Source: Acetobacteraceae bacterium (GTDB taxonomy: Bacteria > Pseudomonadota > Alphaproteobacteria > Acetobacterales > Acetobacteraceae). Taken from it: a stretch of 64,000 nucleotides of DNA. The notes under the pieces are model-generated. The model worked only from the letters and a program-made list of their open reading frames with translations, was not told where the DNA came from and did not search any database. How positions within the stretch are numbered: position 1 is the stretch's first letter; every line of letters starts with the position of its first letter. The position numbers and the translations under genes are program-made. Shown piece after piece: positions 51,845 through 61,012 of the stretch. Where the stretch lies: assembly GCA_024280945.1 (NCBI GenBank), contig JAMXLO010000108.1, forward strand, positions 1 to 64,000. Direction: 5' to 3'.

Positions 51845-52543
51845 CTAAACTTCCAGCCATTCGCGCCGGATGTCGGCCCGCCCGGAAATGTCGGCGGGCG
51901 TACCATGAAATACTATACGCCCGTGGCCCATGACGTACAGTCTGTGAGATATCTGAAGGGCTATCGTCAACTTTTGTTCGATTAGAAAAATAGAGACGCC
52001 GCGACGAGCGATCTCCTCGAGCAATTGGCCGACCTGCTCGACCAACCTTGGTGCCAAGCCTTCCGTTGGCTCATCGATGAGGATCAGGTCGGGGTCGCCC
52101 ATCAGCGTGCGACAGATTGTCAGCATCTGCTGCTCACCTCCGGACAGGACACCGGCCGGGGTGTTCTGCCTCTCGGCGAGGTTGGGAAACAGCCGGAACA
52201 CATCGTCGAAGTTCCATCGACCGAACCGGCCGGCCCGCTTGAGCCCGAGCATCAGGTTCTGGCGCACCGTGAGCGTCGGGAAGATCTGTCGATCCTCCGG
52301 CACATAGCCGATTCCCATCCTGGCAACGAGGTTGGCGCTGAGACCGGCGATGTTTCGATCGCGGTATCGAACCGTCCCGATAGGGTCGACGAGGCCCATG
52401 ATGGCCTTGCAGGTGGTGGAGCGACCGACGCCATTCCGGCCAAGCAGCGAAACGATTTCGCCTTCGCCGACCGTCAGGTTCACGCCTTGCAGGATGTGGC
52501 TCTTGCCGTAGAAGGCATGCAGATCGCTGACTTCCAGCATCAT
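51845..52543 (-). CDS. livF: Branched-chain-type ABC ATPase LivF-like, Walker A Lys replaced by Arg
   Basis: 232 residues, last gene of the first Liv operon. Normal LivF features: YGKSHILQGVNLTVGEGEIV, YVPEDRQIFPTLTVRQNL, signature LSGGEQQMLTICRTLM, Walker B LILIDEPTEGLAP, switch FLIEQKLTIAL (LivF proteins often have EQ/EH here). The Walker A loop reads GRNGVGRSTT: the invariant Lys is Arg41 (codon CGC, complement of 52421-52423). Lys to Arg at this position usually abolishes or greatly lowers ATP hydrolysis, so this half of the LivF/LivG pair may be a degenerate site. Overlaps livG by 4 bases. Confidence 0.9.
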   Translation of the reverse strand: MMLEVSDLHAFYGKSHILQGVNLTVGEGEIVSLLGRNGVGRSTTCKAIMGLVDPIGTVRYRDRNIAGLSANLVARMGIGYVPEDRQIFPTLTVRQNLMLGLKRAGRFGRWNFDDVFRLFPNLAERQNTPAGVLSGGEQQMLTICRTLMGDPDLILIDEPTEGLAPRLVEQVGQLLEEIARRGVSIFLIEQKLTIALQISHRLYVMGHGRIVFHGTPADISGRADIRREWLEV

Positions 52544-53295
52544 GCCGCCATCGCTCCCAGGTACGCTTCCTGCACCGCGCGGTCGGCGCGAATGGCGGAT
52601 GGCGGCCCGGACGCAATCACGCGGCCATAGACCAGCACAGTGATCGTGTCGGCCAGATCGAACACCACACGCATGTCGTGCTCCACCATAAGAAGCGTTT
52701 TGCCCTCGGTGACCCGGCGGATCAGGGCGACCGCGTATTCCGTTTCGCTGTGACTCATGCCTGCTGTGGGTTCGTCGAGCAGGATCACGCTGGCCCCACC
52801 TGCCACTGTCATGCCGATCTCGAGTGCCCGCTGTTCGGCGTACGACAGCAGCCCGGCCGGTAAGTCGTGCCGCTCCGCCAGATTGAGGTCACGCAACAGT
52901 GCCTCAGTCGCCTCGTTCAGCGCCCGCGCGCGCGGCAGCAGGTGCCAAAATGAATACCGGTAGCCTCGGCTCCATAGCAGGGCACAGCGTAGGTTCTCGA
53001 ACACCGTGAGTCGGGGAAAGATCGACGTGATCTGGAAACTGCGCGACAGGCCCAGGCGGTTGATCCGCTGTGGGGGAAGGGCGTCGATGCGCTGGCCGCG
53101 CAATTCGATACTGCCGGCGGTAATCGGAAACCGCCCGGATATCAGATTGAAGAGCGTCGTCTTGCCGGCGCCGTTGGGGCCGATAATGGCATGACGTTCA
53201 CCGCCCGCTACATCCAGACTTACGCCACGAATGATCTCCGTGGCGCCGAAATTCTTGCGCACGTCGGCAAGCCGGATCGCCGGCATCCCCGTCAC
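52540..53295 (-). CDS. livG: Branched-chain-type ABC ATPase LivG-like
   Basis: 251 residues with an intact Walker A (GPNGAGKTTLFNLIS), signature region LLSYAEQRALEIGMTVAGGA (the LivG type, SYAEQR instead of LSGGQ), Walker B VILLDEPTAGMSHSE and switch His MVEHDM. It forms the ATPase pair with the LivF-like protein. It overlaps both neighbours by 4 bases, so livM, livG and livF are translationally coupled. Confidence 0.92.
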   Translation of the reverse strand: MTGMPAIRLADVRKNFGATEIIRGVSLDVAGGERHAIIGPNGAGKTTLFNLISGRFPITAGSIELRGQRIDALPPQRINRLGLSRSFQITSIFPRLTVFENLRCALLWSRGYRYSFWHLLPRARALNEATEALLRDLNLAERHDLPAGLLSYAEQRALEIGMTVAGGASVILLDEPTAGMSHSETEYAVALIRRVTEGKTLLMVEHDMRVVFDLADTITVLVYGRVIASGPPSAIRADRAVQEAYLGAMAA

Positions 53296-54557
53296 GCTCG
53301 CGCCTCCACACTGCCGGCAACCGACTCCCAGACGCGGGCAAAGTATCGCGCCTCAAACCGCAGCCACACGGTTCCCACAACCAGCAGAACGATCGCAATC
53401 GCCCAGGGCGCAGCGGTGTTCGCGTCGATCGGCGAGCCGAATAGCACCAGATGCTTACCAGCCGCTGCCCCGATCGTGAGAAAAGACAGCAGTTCCACCA
53501 TTCCGACAAATCCCGCCACCGTGGCAATCCCGGGCACCACGAGACGCAGATAAGGCAGGATCAGCCGCGATAAACGCCCGGCGCGCCAGACCGGTCCATG
53601 CGCCATGATGATCCCGGTGATGCCGGCCGGTGCGAACGTCACCATGGCAATGAACAGCACGCCGACATAGATCAACCAGGAGTTCGACATCAAGCTGACG
53701 CCGCTTTGCAGCAGGGTGATCAACACTGCGCCGAGAACCGGGCCGACGAATACCATGTTGCCGCCGATATAGGCCATCAACAGGGCGTTGGCGGACAACG
53801 GTGCGGCGACTGCATCGAAGGTGACGATCTCGTAGGTGATGGCGTACAGGCCGCCGCCAATCCCGGCGAAAAAGCCCGCCAGGCAAAATTGCAGGAACCG
53901 CACGATGCGCGGGTCGTAGCCCATGAACTGCGCACGCTCGAAGTTGTCGCGGCAGGCGTTTGCCATTCGTCCGAGCGGCGTCATGGTCTGCAGCCACATC
54001 AGCAATGCGGCAACGAAGGTCCAGCCAACGATCAGGTAGTAGACCTGGATGCCGGAGGCATAGGACAGCCCGAACAGACTTTGATCGATCATGCGGTCGG
54101 TGCTGACACCACCCTCACCGCCAAAGAAGTGGTGGAACATCAGGGCTGCGGTGGCGACGAGCTCGCCGATGCCCAACGTAATCATGGCGAAGGCCGTGGC
54201 GCGCTGCTTTGTTGCCATGGCGCCGAACACGATGGCAAGGCCAAGTCCCGACAGGCCCGCAAGGAGCGGCATCAGTTCCGTCGGCACCGGCAGCTCGCCG
54301 GCGCCGGCGGCGTTCAAAAAGTGGATGGTCGAATAGCCGCCGAAACCGAAGAAGGTCGCATGGCACAGCGAGAACAGGCCTGCCTGGCCGAGCAGCATGT
54401 TGTACGATAGTGCGAGGATGATCATCATCCCCATCTGGCTCAGCATGGAGATGACGAATCCAGCCGGACGGTGATGCGCGAAATCGTAGAACAGCCACGG
54501 CAACACGATAGCTACTGCGAGCAGCGTGAGCCAGATGATGGCAGAGCGCCGCGTCAT
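53292..54557 (-). CDS. livM: Branched-chain-type ABC permease LivM-like
   Basis: 421 residues. Core LivM blocks: MMIILALSYNMLLGQAGLFS, LCHATFFGFGGYST, AMATKQRATAFAMITLGIGE, and MANACRDNFERAQFMGYDPR (coupling helix). The protein is longer than the second LivM in this window (314 residues) because of C-terminal membrane segments (IATVAGFVGMVELLSFLTIG and APWAIAIVLLVVGTVWLRFE) preceded by a loop. Overlaps livH and livG by 4 bases each. Confidence 0.9.
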   Translation of the reverse strand: MTRRSAIIWLTLLAVAIVLPWLFYDFAHHRPAGFVISMLSQMGMMIILALSYNMLLGQAGLFSLCHATFFGFGGYSTIHFLNAAGAGELPVPTELMPLLAGLSGLGLAIVFGAMATKQRATAFAMITLGIGELVATAALMFHHFFGGEGGVSTDRMIDQSLFGLSYASGIQVYYLIVGWTFVAALLMWLQTMTPLGRMANACRDNFERAQFMGYDPRIVRFLQFCLAGFFAGIGGGLYAITYEIVTFDAVAAPLSANALLMAYIGGNMVFVGPVLGAVLITLLQSGVSLMSNSWLIYVGVLFIAMVTFAPAGITGIIMAHGPVWRAGRLSRLILPYLRLVVPGIATVAGFVGMVELLSFLTIGAAAGKHLVLFGSPIDANTAAPWAIAIVLLVVGTVWLRFEARYFARVWESVAGSVEARA

Positions 54558-55501
54558 GTGTCGCGCGTGCCGAGCAGGCCACGTGGGCGGAAAAACAGGA
54601 TCAGCACCATCATCAGCAGCGGCAGTAGCGCGCCGATACGCGCGACCGGTACCGTCAGGATCTCGCCCAGCAAGTCATCGCTACGGGGCACGATGCCGAT
54701 CGGACGCAACAAATCCGCGATCGATGCGTCGATCACCACGGAAAACGTCACGACCATCCCCATGATGATCGAGGCGATGAAACAGCCGGCGAGCGAACCA
54801 AGCCCGCCAAACACCACGACGACGAACACGATAGGCCCCATCGCATCCGCAATACCTGGCTCGGTGGACTGGTAGTTGCCGCCAATCACCCCCGCCAACC
54901 CAGCGAGAAAGCAGCCGCCAGCAAATACGATGGTGAAGACCAGCGGCACGTTGTGTCCCAGCGCAGCAGTCATCCCGGGATGCGTCAGTGCCGCCTGGAT
55001 GATCATGCCGACGCGCGTGCGCTTCAGCAGCAGCCAGATCCCCCCCAGCATCCCGGCTGAGATCAGCAACATGAAGCCACGGTATGCCGGGAATTGCAGG
55101 CCGTAAAGCGTGAACAGCGGAAAGTCGAGACTGGCTGGCACGCGATACGGCATCGGCAGCATGCCCCATGCCATCTGGACAGAGCGACCGATGATGAACA
55201 CCAAGCCAAACGTGAACAGCAATTCGGCAATGTGGCCGTTGTGGTGCACGCGGCGGAGGCCCCAGATCTCGATCGCTGCGCCGATTGCACCACACAGCAA
55301 AGGAGCGATCAGCAGCGCTGACCAAAAGCCGATCCAGCGGGTACTCTCATAAGCGAAATAGGCCCCCAACATGTAGATCGAGCCATGCGCAAAGTTCAGC
55401 ACCCCCATCATGCTGAAGATCAACGTCAGGCCGGATGCCAGCATGAACAGCAGCATGCCATAGACGAGACCATTCAGCAGGGAGACGAGCAGGACCTCCA
55501 T
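54554..55501 (-). CDS. livH: Branched-chain-type ABC permease LivH-like
   Basis: 315 residues. LLVSLLNGLVYGMLLFMLAS, MGVLNFAHGSIYMLGAYFAY and the coupling loop MIIQAALTHPGMTAALGHNV are LivH hallmarks, with about eight membrane segments. Starts 25 bases after the binding-protein gene and overlaps livM by 4 bases. Confidence 0.92.
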   Translation of the reverse strand: MEVLLVSLLNGLVYGMLLFMLASGLTLIFSMMGVLNFAHGSIYMLGAYFAYESTRWIGFWSALLIAPLLCGAIGAAIEIWGLRRVHHNGHIAELLFTFGLVFIIGRSVQMAWGMLPMPYRVPASLDFPLFTLYGLQFPAYRGFMLLISAGMLGGIWLLLKRTRVGMIIQAALTHPGMTAALGHNVPLVFTIVFAGGCFLAGLAGVIGGNYQSTEPGIADAMGPIVFVVVVFGGLGSLAGCFIASIIMGMVVTFSVVIDASIADLLRPIGIVPRSDDLLGEILTVPVARIGALLPLLMMVLILFFRPRGLLGTRDT

Positions 55502-55526
55502 GCTGAGAACCTCAAACGCTGCTGTT

Positions 55527-56774
55527 TCAGGATGCCGGACGCTTCATCTTACAGGAGGTGGGCAAGGTCAGATCGGCGCCGGAGATCTTGGCCTCGCTCT
55601 TCCAGCCAAGCCCGGTCTTTTCTGCATCTAGCTTCGCCGAATGGGTGAAGATCGCCTCATGCAGGGGGCCAAGAAACTGGTGATCCTCGGCGCGCATGAC
55701 GTTCTCGTCACCCATCATATCGGTGACCTTCATGCCTTCGAGTGCCTTGGCAACCTTCACCGCGTCGGTCGAACCCGCCTTGTTGATGGCCGCCGTCAGC
55801 ATCTGGAACATCGTAACGTAGTCGAGTGGAATAAAATTGAATTCGGCCCGTGCCCGCCATTCCGATATGAACTTCTCCGCCGCTGGGTTGTTCTCCTCGG
55901 CCGCGACATTGTCATGAAATTCCATGATAGAGGTCAGCCGATTGTCGCCTGCAGGTCCTGTCGATGTCGGTCCGCCGGGCTGATGCGCGAGATACGAATC
56001 ATAGCGAATTTCCAGACCGGCATCGTTGCCCGCCTTCATCAGCAGGTTCAGGTCGCGATCATAATTCGACGTCACCAATGACTGCGCACCTGACGCCTTA
56101 ATCTTCGCGATATACGGTGAGAAGTCCTGCACCTTGCCGAACGGGACGAGTTCGTCGCCGACCACTTTTACATCTGGCCTGTACTGCGCCAGGTATTTTT
56201 GCGTCGCCTTCTGCACTGATTGGCCGAACAGATAGTCCTGGTTCAGCAGGTAAACGCTCTTCACCGACTGCGGCAGCGTCTTGATGCGCGCCACAGCCCG
56301 CTGGTCCACATTGACCGTGAAGCGGAAGTGCCAAAAGTCGCATTGCTCGTTGGTCAACTCCGTGGCCAGCGCACCGCAGTTCAGATACAGCAGGCGATTA
56401 TCCGGGTTCCGCGCGTTGTGCTTCGACACCGCATCGATCATCGCCGAACCGACGTTCGACCCTACACAGTGCATGACAAAGGGTAGATTCTGGTCGGTTA
56501 CGCTCTTTAGCGCGATCAGCGCCTCAGCTGGCTGCAGCTTATCGTCGAAAGTGACGAGTTCATACTTTTTGCCGAGTGGGCCCCCTTGGGCATTGGCCTT
56601 TTCGAGGATAAAGTTGAACACCTTCAGAAAGTTATTGCCGGTGGCGGCAAACGGCCCCGAGAAGGGGTCAATATAGCCGATCTTAATGGTGTCGTCGGCG
56701 GCGCGGGCTGCTCCAACCGAGGCGATCCCCAACAATCCCACGAAGATCGCAGTGAACAGACGCCAGCCGACCAT
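55527..56774 (-). CDS. Liv-type ABC substrate-binding protein
   Basis: 415 residues with signal peptide WRLFTAIFVGLLGIASVGAA ending at ARAADD. Mature protein begins IKIGYIDPFSGPFAATGNNF, with GKKYELVTFDDKLQPAEALI, ALKSVTDQNLPFVMHCVGSN and SGAQSLVTSNYDRDLNLLMK. It is the first gene of the operon binding protein-livH-livM-livG-livF. The class binds branched-chain amino acids, amides or aromatic acids. Divergent from the acyl-CoA dehydrogenase gene at 56874 with a 99-base shared control region, which suggests co-regulation of uptake and oxidation. Confidence 0.92.
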   Translation of the reverse strand: MVGWRLFTAIFVGLLGIASVGAARAADDTIKIGYIDPFSGPFAATGNNFLKVFNFILEKANAQGGPLGKKYELVTFDDKLQPAEALIALKSVTDQNLPFVMHCVGSNVGSAMIDAVSKHNARNPDNRLLYLNCGALATELTNEQCDFWHFRFTVNVDQRAVARIKTLPQSVKSVYLLNQDYLFGQSVQKATQKYLAQYRPDVKVVGDELVPFGKVQDFSPYIAKIKASGAQSLVTSNYDRDLNLLMKAGNDAGLEIRYDSYLAHQPGGPTSTGPAGDNRLTSIMEFHDNVAAEENNPAAEKFISEWRARAEFNFIPLDYVTMFQMLTAAINKAGSTDAVKVAKALEGMKVTDMMGDENVMRAEDHQFLGPLHEAIFTHSAKLDAEKTGLGWKSEAKISGADLTLPTSCKMKRPAS

Positions 56775-56873
56775 GTTTCCTCCCTTTGGTCTAAACTATC
56801 CTTGGACCTTATGCCGCGGTGCGAAACGGAGTCAATTTGGCTAGCCGCTGGCAGGTCCTGCTAGGATCGCTAA

Positions 56874-58103
56874 ATGTCAGACGCGCTGGACACCCCGCTG
56901 TTCGATCCACCGGCGTACCGCCTCACTCACGAGCAGGCGGACCTGATTGCGCGGGCGCGGAAGCTGGGCGCGGAGCGATTTGCTCCGCGTGCCGCGCAAT
57001 ATGACCGAGATGCCAGTTTCCCCACGGAGAACTACCGCGATCTACGCGATGCGGGGCTACTCGGTTTCTGCATCCCGCGGCAGCATGGTGGGCTCGGAGC
57101 CGGCTATCTTACCTATTCGCTCGCCGCAGCGGAGATTGCGCGCTCGTGCGGTGCAACGGCACTGACCTGGAACATGCACGTCTGTTCCACGTTGTGGACT
57201 GGCGCCCTGGCTGATGATCTTCAAATGGACGCGACGACTCGAGCCGAGCATGAGCGGCGCCGCGCACTGCACTTCCGGCGAATTGTCGCCGACGGTGCGA
57301 TCTATGCGCAGCCATTCTCGGAGGGAAATGCATCCGCCGTTGGCGCTATACCTTTCGGCACCGTTGCGAGGCCGGTTGACGGGGGCTGGTCGGTGACCGG
57401 GCGCAAAGTATTCGCTTCGCTGTCCGGGCATGCCGACTATTACGGGGTCCTTTGCACCGAGCGCGCGAATGATGAAACCGCGTCGAGGCGCAATACTCTG
57501 TACGTGGCGATCCCCGCCGCTGCGCAGGGGGTTGCCGTCGTCGGCGACTGGGACCCTCTCGGTATGCGCGGTACCGTCTCGCGCACTCTGGAATTCTCGG
57601 ACGTGTTCGTCGAGCGCGATGCCGCACTCATGCCGCGTGGCATGTACTTTCAGGCCGCATCACGCTGGCCGCATATGTTCCTGACGCTGTCGCCAACATA
57701 TCTCGGACTGGCGCAGGCAGCGTACGACTTCACTGCGCGCTATCTGCGTGGCGGACGACGCAGCAGCGTGGTAAAACAACTCGCTGTTGCCGAGATGCGC
57801 ATCAAGCTGGAACAGGCCAAGACGCTGTGGTTCCAGGCGGTGAGCGAGGCGCATGTCGATCCCACGCCGGAACAGCGACTGCGTGCATATGCGGCGCAGT
57901 ACACCACAATGGAGACGGCCAACGACTTGGCACGGCTGGCTATCCGTACCTGCGGCGGACACTCGATGCTGAAGTCACTGCCGTTGGAGCGGATTTACCG
58001 AGACAGCCGATGCGGGTCGTTGATGGCGCCATGGACCGCCGAGGTCTGCCTGGAACGGATCGGCCATGGGTCGCTGTACAATGAAGGCGAGACTGACGAA
58101 TGA
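56874..58103 (+). CDS. Acyl-CoA dehydrogenase-family flavoprotein
   Basis: 409 residues. N-terminal helices (HEQADLIARARKLGAERFAP), GLLGFCIPRQHGGLGAGYLT, ALTWNMHVCSTLWTGALADD, middle domain (VARPVDGGWSVTGRKVFASL, VVGDWDPLGMRGTVSRTLEF) and C-terminal helices ending LERIYRDSRCGSLMAPWTAE. At the position that holds the catalytic Glu (YEGT) in MCAD-type enzymes this protein has Met-Ala, as does, in its own way, the broken homologue at 9598 (His-Pro). The reaction may be a different flavin oxidation, or the base may come from another helix as in isovaleryl-CoA dehydrogenase. Overlaps the CoA-ligase gene by 4 bases (ATGA), so it probably uses that ligase's product. Confidence 0.88.
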   Translation: MSDALDTPLFDPPAYRLTHEQADLIARARKLGAERFAPRAAQYDRDASFPTENYRDLRDAGLLGFCIPRQHGGLGAGYLTYSLAAAEIARSCGATALTWNMHVCSTLWTGALADDLQMDATTRAEHERRRALHFRRIVADGAIYAQPFSEGNASAVGAIPFGTVARPVDGGWSVTGRKVFASLSGHADYYGVLCTERANDETASRRNTLYVAIPAAAQGVAVVGDWDPLGMRGTVSRTLEFSDVFVERDAALMPRGMYFQAASRWPHMFLTLSPTYLGLAQAAYDFTARYLRGGRRSSVVKQLAVAEMRIKLEQAKTLWFQAVSEAHVDPTPEQRLRAYAAQYTTMETANDLARLAIRTCGGHSMLKSLPLERIYRDSRCGSLMAPWTAEVCLERIGHGSLYNEGETDE

Positions 58104-59560
58104 ACCTCGCCGATCTGATCGATCGGAACGCCGCCTTCACGCCAGACAAGCCTGCCTTGCGCTTCGCCGACGGCACCTGGAGCTACGCCGCATTTGCTGA
58201 CCGCATCGGCCGGATGGCATCCGCGCTTAAGTCAGAACTTGGCGTCCGCCGCGGCGATCGTGTCGCCCTGTTGGCGATGAACCATCCGGACTATCTGACG
58301 CTGCTCTATGCCTGTGCCCGCCTCGGGGCGATATTAGTGCCGTTGAACTGGCGCCTCGCCCCGCCGGAGCTGCAATTCATCCTGTCGAATGCTGACGTCC
58401 GCGCAGTTGTTGTGGCGCCGCCATTCGAAGTGAGAGTCAGCGCGCCCATCGTGTCTCTGGAATCGATCGCTGGCCTGCTTGCCACCGAGAGCGGCGGGGG
58501 CCACGAGCCTGATGTCAACTGGCTCGACCCGTTGCTTATCGTCTACACCGCCGGAACGACCGGCCGCCCGAAGGGCGCCGTGCTCACGCAGCAGGCGCTG
58601 CTGGCTAATGCAGCGATGAGCCAGCATATGCACGACATGACATCCGACGATCACGTGCTGACGGTGCTGCCCTTGTTCCATGTCGGCGGCCTGAACATCC
58701 AGACCACGCCGGCACTGCAGCTAGGCGCGACTGTATCGCTGCACGCCCGGTTCACAGCGGAGGAGACGTTGGGAGCAATTGCACGCGATCGACCAACCCT
58801 GACGACTCTTGTCCCGTCCACGATCCAGGCGTTGCTGGAGCATCCGCACTGGCAAACCGCCGATCTTGGCAGCCTGCGCGTGATCACCACGGGCTCGACA
58901 CTGGTGCCACAAGGCCTGGTCGACGCTGTGCAGGCGCGCAGTGTGCCAGTGCTCCAGGTCTACGGCGCAACGGAAACCAGCCCAATTGCTGTCTATACGC
59001 GCCTCGGCGGCGACTTAGCCCGACCGCTATCTACCGGGTTGCCTGGCCTGCTCTGCGAGGCGCGCATCGTGGATGATGCGGGGCAGGAAGTGCCGCCCGG
59101 CACGGCGGGTGAGGTAGAGGTCCGCGGCCCGAATGTGCTGACCGAATATTGGCACGACGCCAATGCGACAGCGGAGTCGCTCCACGATGGCTGGTTCCGC
59201 ACCGGTGACATCGCAATCCGCGACCCTGACGGCTACTTCACTATCCATGACCGTAAGAAGAACATGATCGTTTCAGGCGGCGAAAACATTTATCCCGCGG
59301 AGATTGAGCGCGTGCTGTTGGACCACCCGTCCGTCGCGGAAGCTGCGGTCATTGGTGTTGCAGACCCACGGTGGCAGGAAGTGCCGGTCGCCTATGTTGT
59401 GGGCCGGGCGGCTATATCCGTCGACGAACTGCGGGTCCACCTTCGGACTCAACTCGCCCGCTTCAAGGTGCCGCGCAAGATCGTCCTGGTGGATGAACTG
59501 CCACGGAATGCCCTGGGCAAAGTCCAGCACTTCCGTCTGCGGGAGCTGTATCAGAGATAG
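58100..59560 (+). CDS. Acyl-CoA synthetase / AMP-dependent ligase
   Basis: 486 residues of the ANL superfamily: P-loop YTAGTTGRPKGAVLTQQ, VLQVYGATETSPIAVYTRLG (adenine site), GWFRTGDIAIRDPDGYFTIH, DRKKNMIVSGGENIYPAEIE (hinge) and the catalytic Lys in DELPRNALGKVQHF. It activates a carboxylic acid as acyl-AMP and then acyl-CoA. It is coupled to the dehydrogenase before it. Its 3' end overlaps the convergent livF-like gene by 10 bases (59551-59560). Confidence 0.92.
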   Translation: MNLADLIDRNAAFTPDKPALRFADGTWSYAAFADRIGRMASALKSELGVRRGDRVALLAMNHPDYLTLLYACARLGAILVPLNWRLAPPELQFILSNADVRAVVVAPPFEVRVSAPIVSLESIAGLLATESGGGHEPDVNWLDPLLIVYTAGTTGRPKGAVLTQQALLANAAMSQHMHDMTSDDHVLTVLPLFHVGGLNIQTTPALQLGATVSLHARFTAEETLGAIARDRPTLTTLVPSTIQALLEHPHWQTADLGSLRVITTGSTLVPQGLVDAVQARSVPVLQVYGATETSPIAVYTRLGGDLARPLSTGLPGLLCEARIVDDAGQEVPPGTAGEVEVRGPNVLTEYWHDANATAESLHDGWFRTGDIAIRDPDGYFTIHDRKKNMIVSGGENIYPAEIERVLLDHPSVAEAAVIGVADPRWQEVPVAYVVGRAAISVDELRVHLRTQLARFKVPRKIVLVDELPRNALGKVQHFRLRELYQR

Positions 59561-60252
59561 ATCTGCCGAACGATCTGCTCTTCGTCTCCGCCGGCACTTT
59601 GCTGCTGCACTACGACCCCATCTCGCAGCACCACGATGCGATCGGCCACTGCCAGTGCCAGGCGCAGGTTCTGCTCAACCATCACCATCGTCACATGCCG
59701 GCGCTTCAACGATGTCACGATCGAGGCGATTTCGCTGACAAACGCCGGAGCAAGGCCACCGGACGGTTCGTCCAACAGCAGCAAGCGTGGCTGGCTCATC
59801 AGCGCACGGCCGATCGCCACCATCTGCTGCTCCCCACCGGACATCAGTTGCACCGTCTGGGTGCGCCGCTCGGCTAGGCGTGGGAACGACGCGTAGACCG
59901 ACTGCAGGAGTCGGGTGGCGTCGCCACCCCGGGTCCAGGCGCCGAGACGCAGATTCTCCTCCACCGACATTTCCGGAAACAGATCGCGCGCCTGAGACAC
60001 CTGAACGATGCCGTGGCGGAAGATGCGATGCGGCGACAAGCCCGCCAGTTCTTCGCCACCTAGTCGGATGGAGCCTCGGCGGGACCTGACGAAGCCGCTC
60101 AGTGTATTCAGCAGGGTCGATTTGCCGCTGCCGTTCGCCCCAAGCAAGGCGACAGCCTCGCCCGCAACGACATCAAGGTCGACGCCGGACAAAATCTGCC
60201 TGCCGCCATATCCAGCCTCTATGCCACGGACAGTCAGAAACGCATCAGGCAT
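59551..60252 (-). CDS. livF: Branched-chain-type ABC ATPase LivF-like (second operon)
   Basis: 233 residues from ATG 60252. FLTVRGIEAGYGGRQILSGV, Walker A GANGSGKSTLLNTLS (Lys present, unlike the LivF-like protein at 51845), signature LMSGGEQQMVAIGRALM, Walker B LLLLDEPSGGLAPAF and VEQNLRLALAVADRIVVLRD. Overlaps livG by 8 bases. The gene ends inside the convergent CoA-ligase gene (10-base overlap). No binding protein gene for this second set is in the window. Confidence 0.92.
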   Translation of the reverse strand: MPDAFLTVRGIEAGYGGRQILSGVDLDVVAGEAVALLGANGSGKSTLLNTLSGFVRSRRGSIRLGGEELAGLSPHRIFRHGIVQVSQARDLFPEMSVEENLRLGAWTRGGDATRLLQSVYASFPRLAERRTQTVQLMSGGEQQMVAIGRALMSQPRLLLLDEPSGGLAPAFVSEIASIVTSLKRRHVTMVMVEQNLRLALAVADRIVVLRDGVVVQQQSAGGDEEQIVRQIYL

Positions 60253-61012
60253 GCCCGAGATACGCCTCGAGCACAGCACGATCCGCCCGCACCTCTTCAG
60301 GCGGCGCATCCGCGACCTTGCGTCCCTCATTTAGGACGATCACACGATCGGCGACGCTCATGACCAGCTCGATGGCGTGTTCGATCAGCAGGATGCCAAC
60401 GTTGCGGGTGCGGGCCAGATTGCGGATGACAACGGCAAGCTGCTGCCGTGCCGTGGGCGATAGGCCAACGGCGGGCTCGTCCAACAAAAGCAACAGCGGG
60501 TTGGTTGCCAGCGCGCGCACGATCTCCACCATCCGCTGCTGCCCGCCAGACAGCTCACCGGCTTTCTGTTCCGCAAGATGCCCAATGCCCATCAGCCACA
60601 GCAGCTCTCGCGCTCGCTCTGTCGCGGCAACCTCGGCACGGGCTGAACTGCTGCCGAACAGCAGACCGAGAAACCCGCTGCCGACCTGCACATGCAGCCC
60701 CACCAGCACGTTCTCCAGTGCAGTCAGTTCCGGGAACAACCCACCGTTTTGAAATGTGCGGCGTCCACCGAGGGCAGAGATTTCGTGCGGTGTCAGCCCG
60801 GCGATCTCCTCGCCGCGAAACCGGATGCTGCCGGCATCCGGCACCACATTGCCAGACACCGCATTGAACAATGTTGTCTTGCCGGCGCCGTTCGGTCCAA
60901 TCAAGGCGCAGATCTCGCCAGCCCTCAGCTCGAACGACACGCCGGCCACGGCGACCAGGCCGCCGAACCGGACTTCGATGTTCCGCACCGAAAGCAGCGG
61001 CGGATCAGCCAC
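60245..61012 (-). CDS. livG: Branched-chain-type ABC ATPase LivG-like (second operon)
   Basis: 255 residues from GTG 61012, which overlaps the livM stop by 8 bases (GTGGCTGA). Walker A GPNGAGKTTLFNAVS, signature LSGGQQRMVEIVRALA, Walker B LLLLDEPAVGLSPTA, switch LIEHAIELVMSVADRVIVLN. The frame is open farther upstream but that part is antisense to nothing useful and within livM. Confidence 0.9.
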   Translation of the reverse strand: MADPPLLSVRNIEVRFGGLVAVAGVSFELRAGEICALIGPNGAGKTTLFNAVSGNVVPDAGSIRFRGEEIAGLTPHEISALGGRRTFQNGGLFPELTALENVLVGLHVQVGSGFLGLLFGSSSARAEVAATERARELLWLMGIGHLAEQKAGELSGGQQRMVEIVRALATNPLLLLLDEPAVGLSPTARQQLAVVIRNLARTRNVGILLIEHAIELVMSVADRVIVLNEGRKVADAPPEEVRADRAVLEAYLGHA

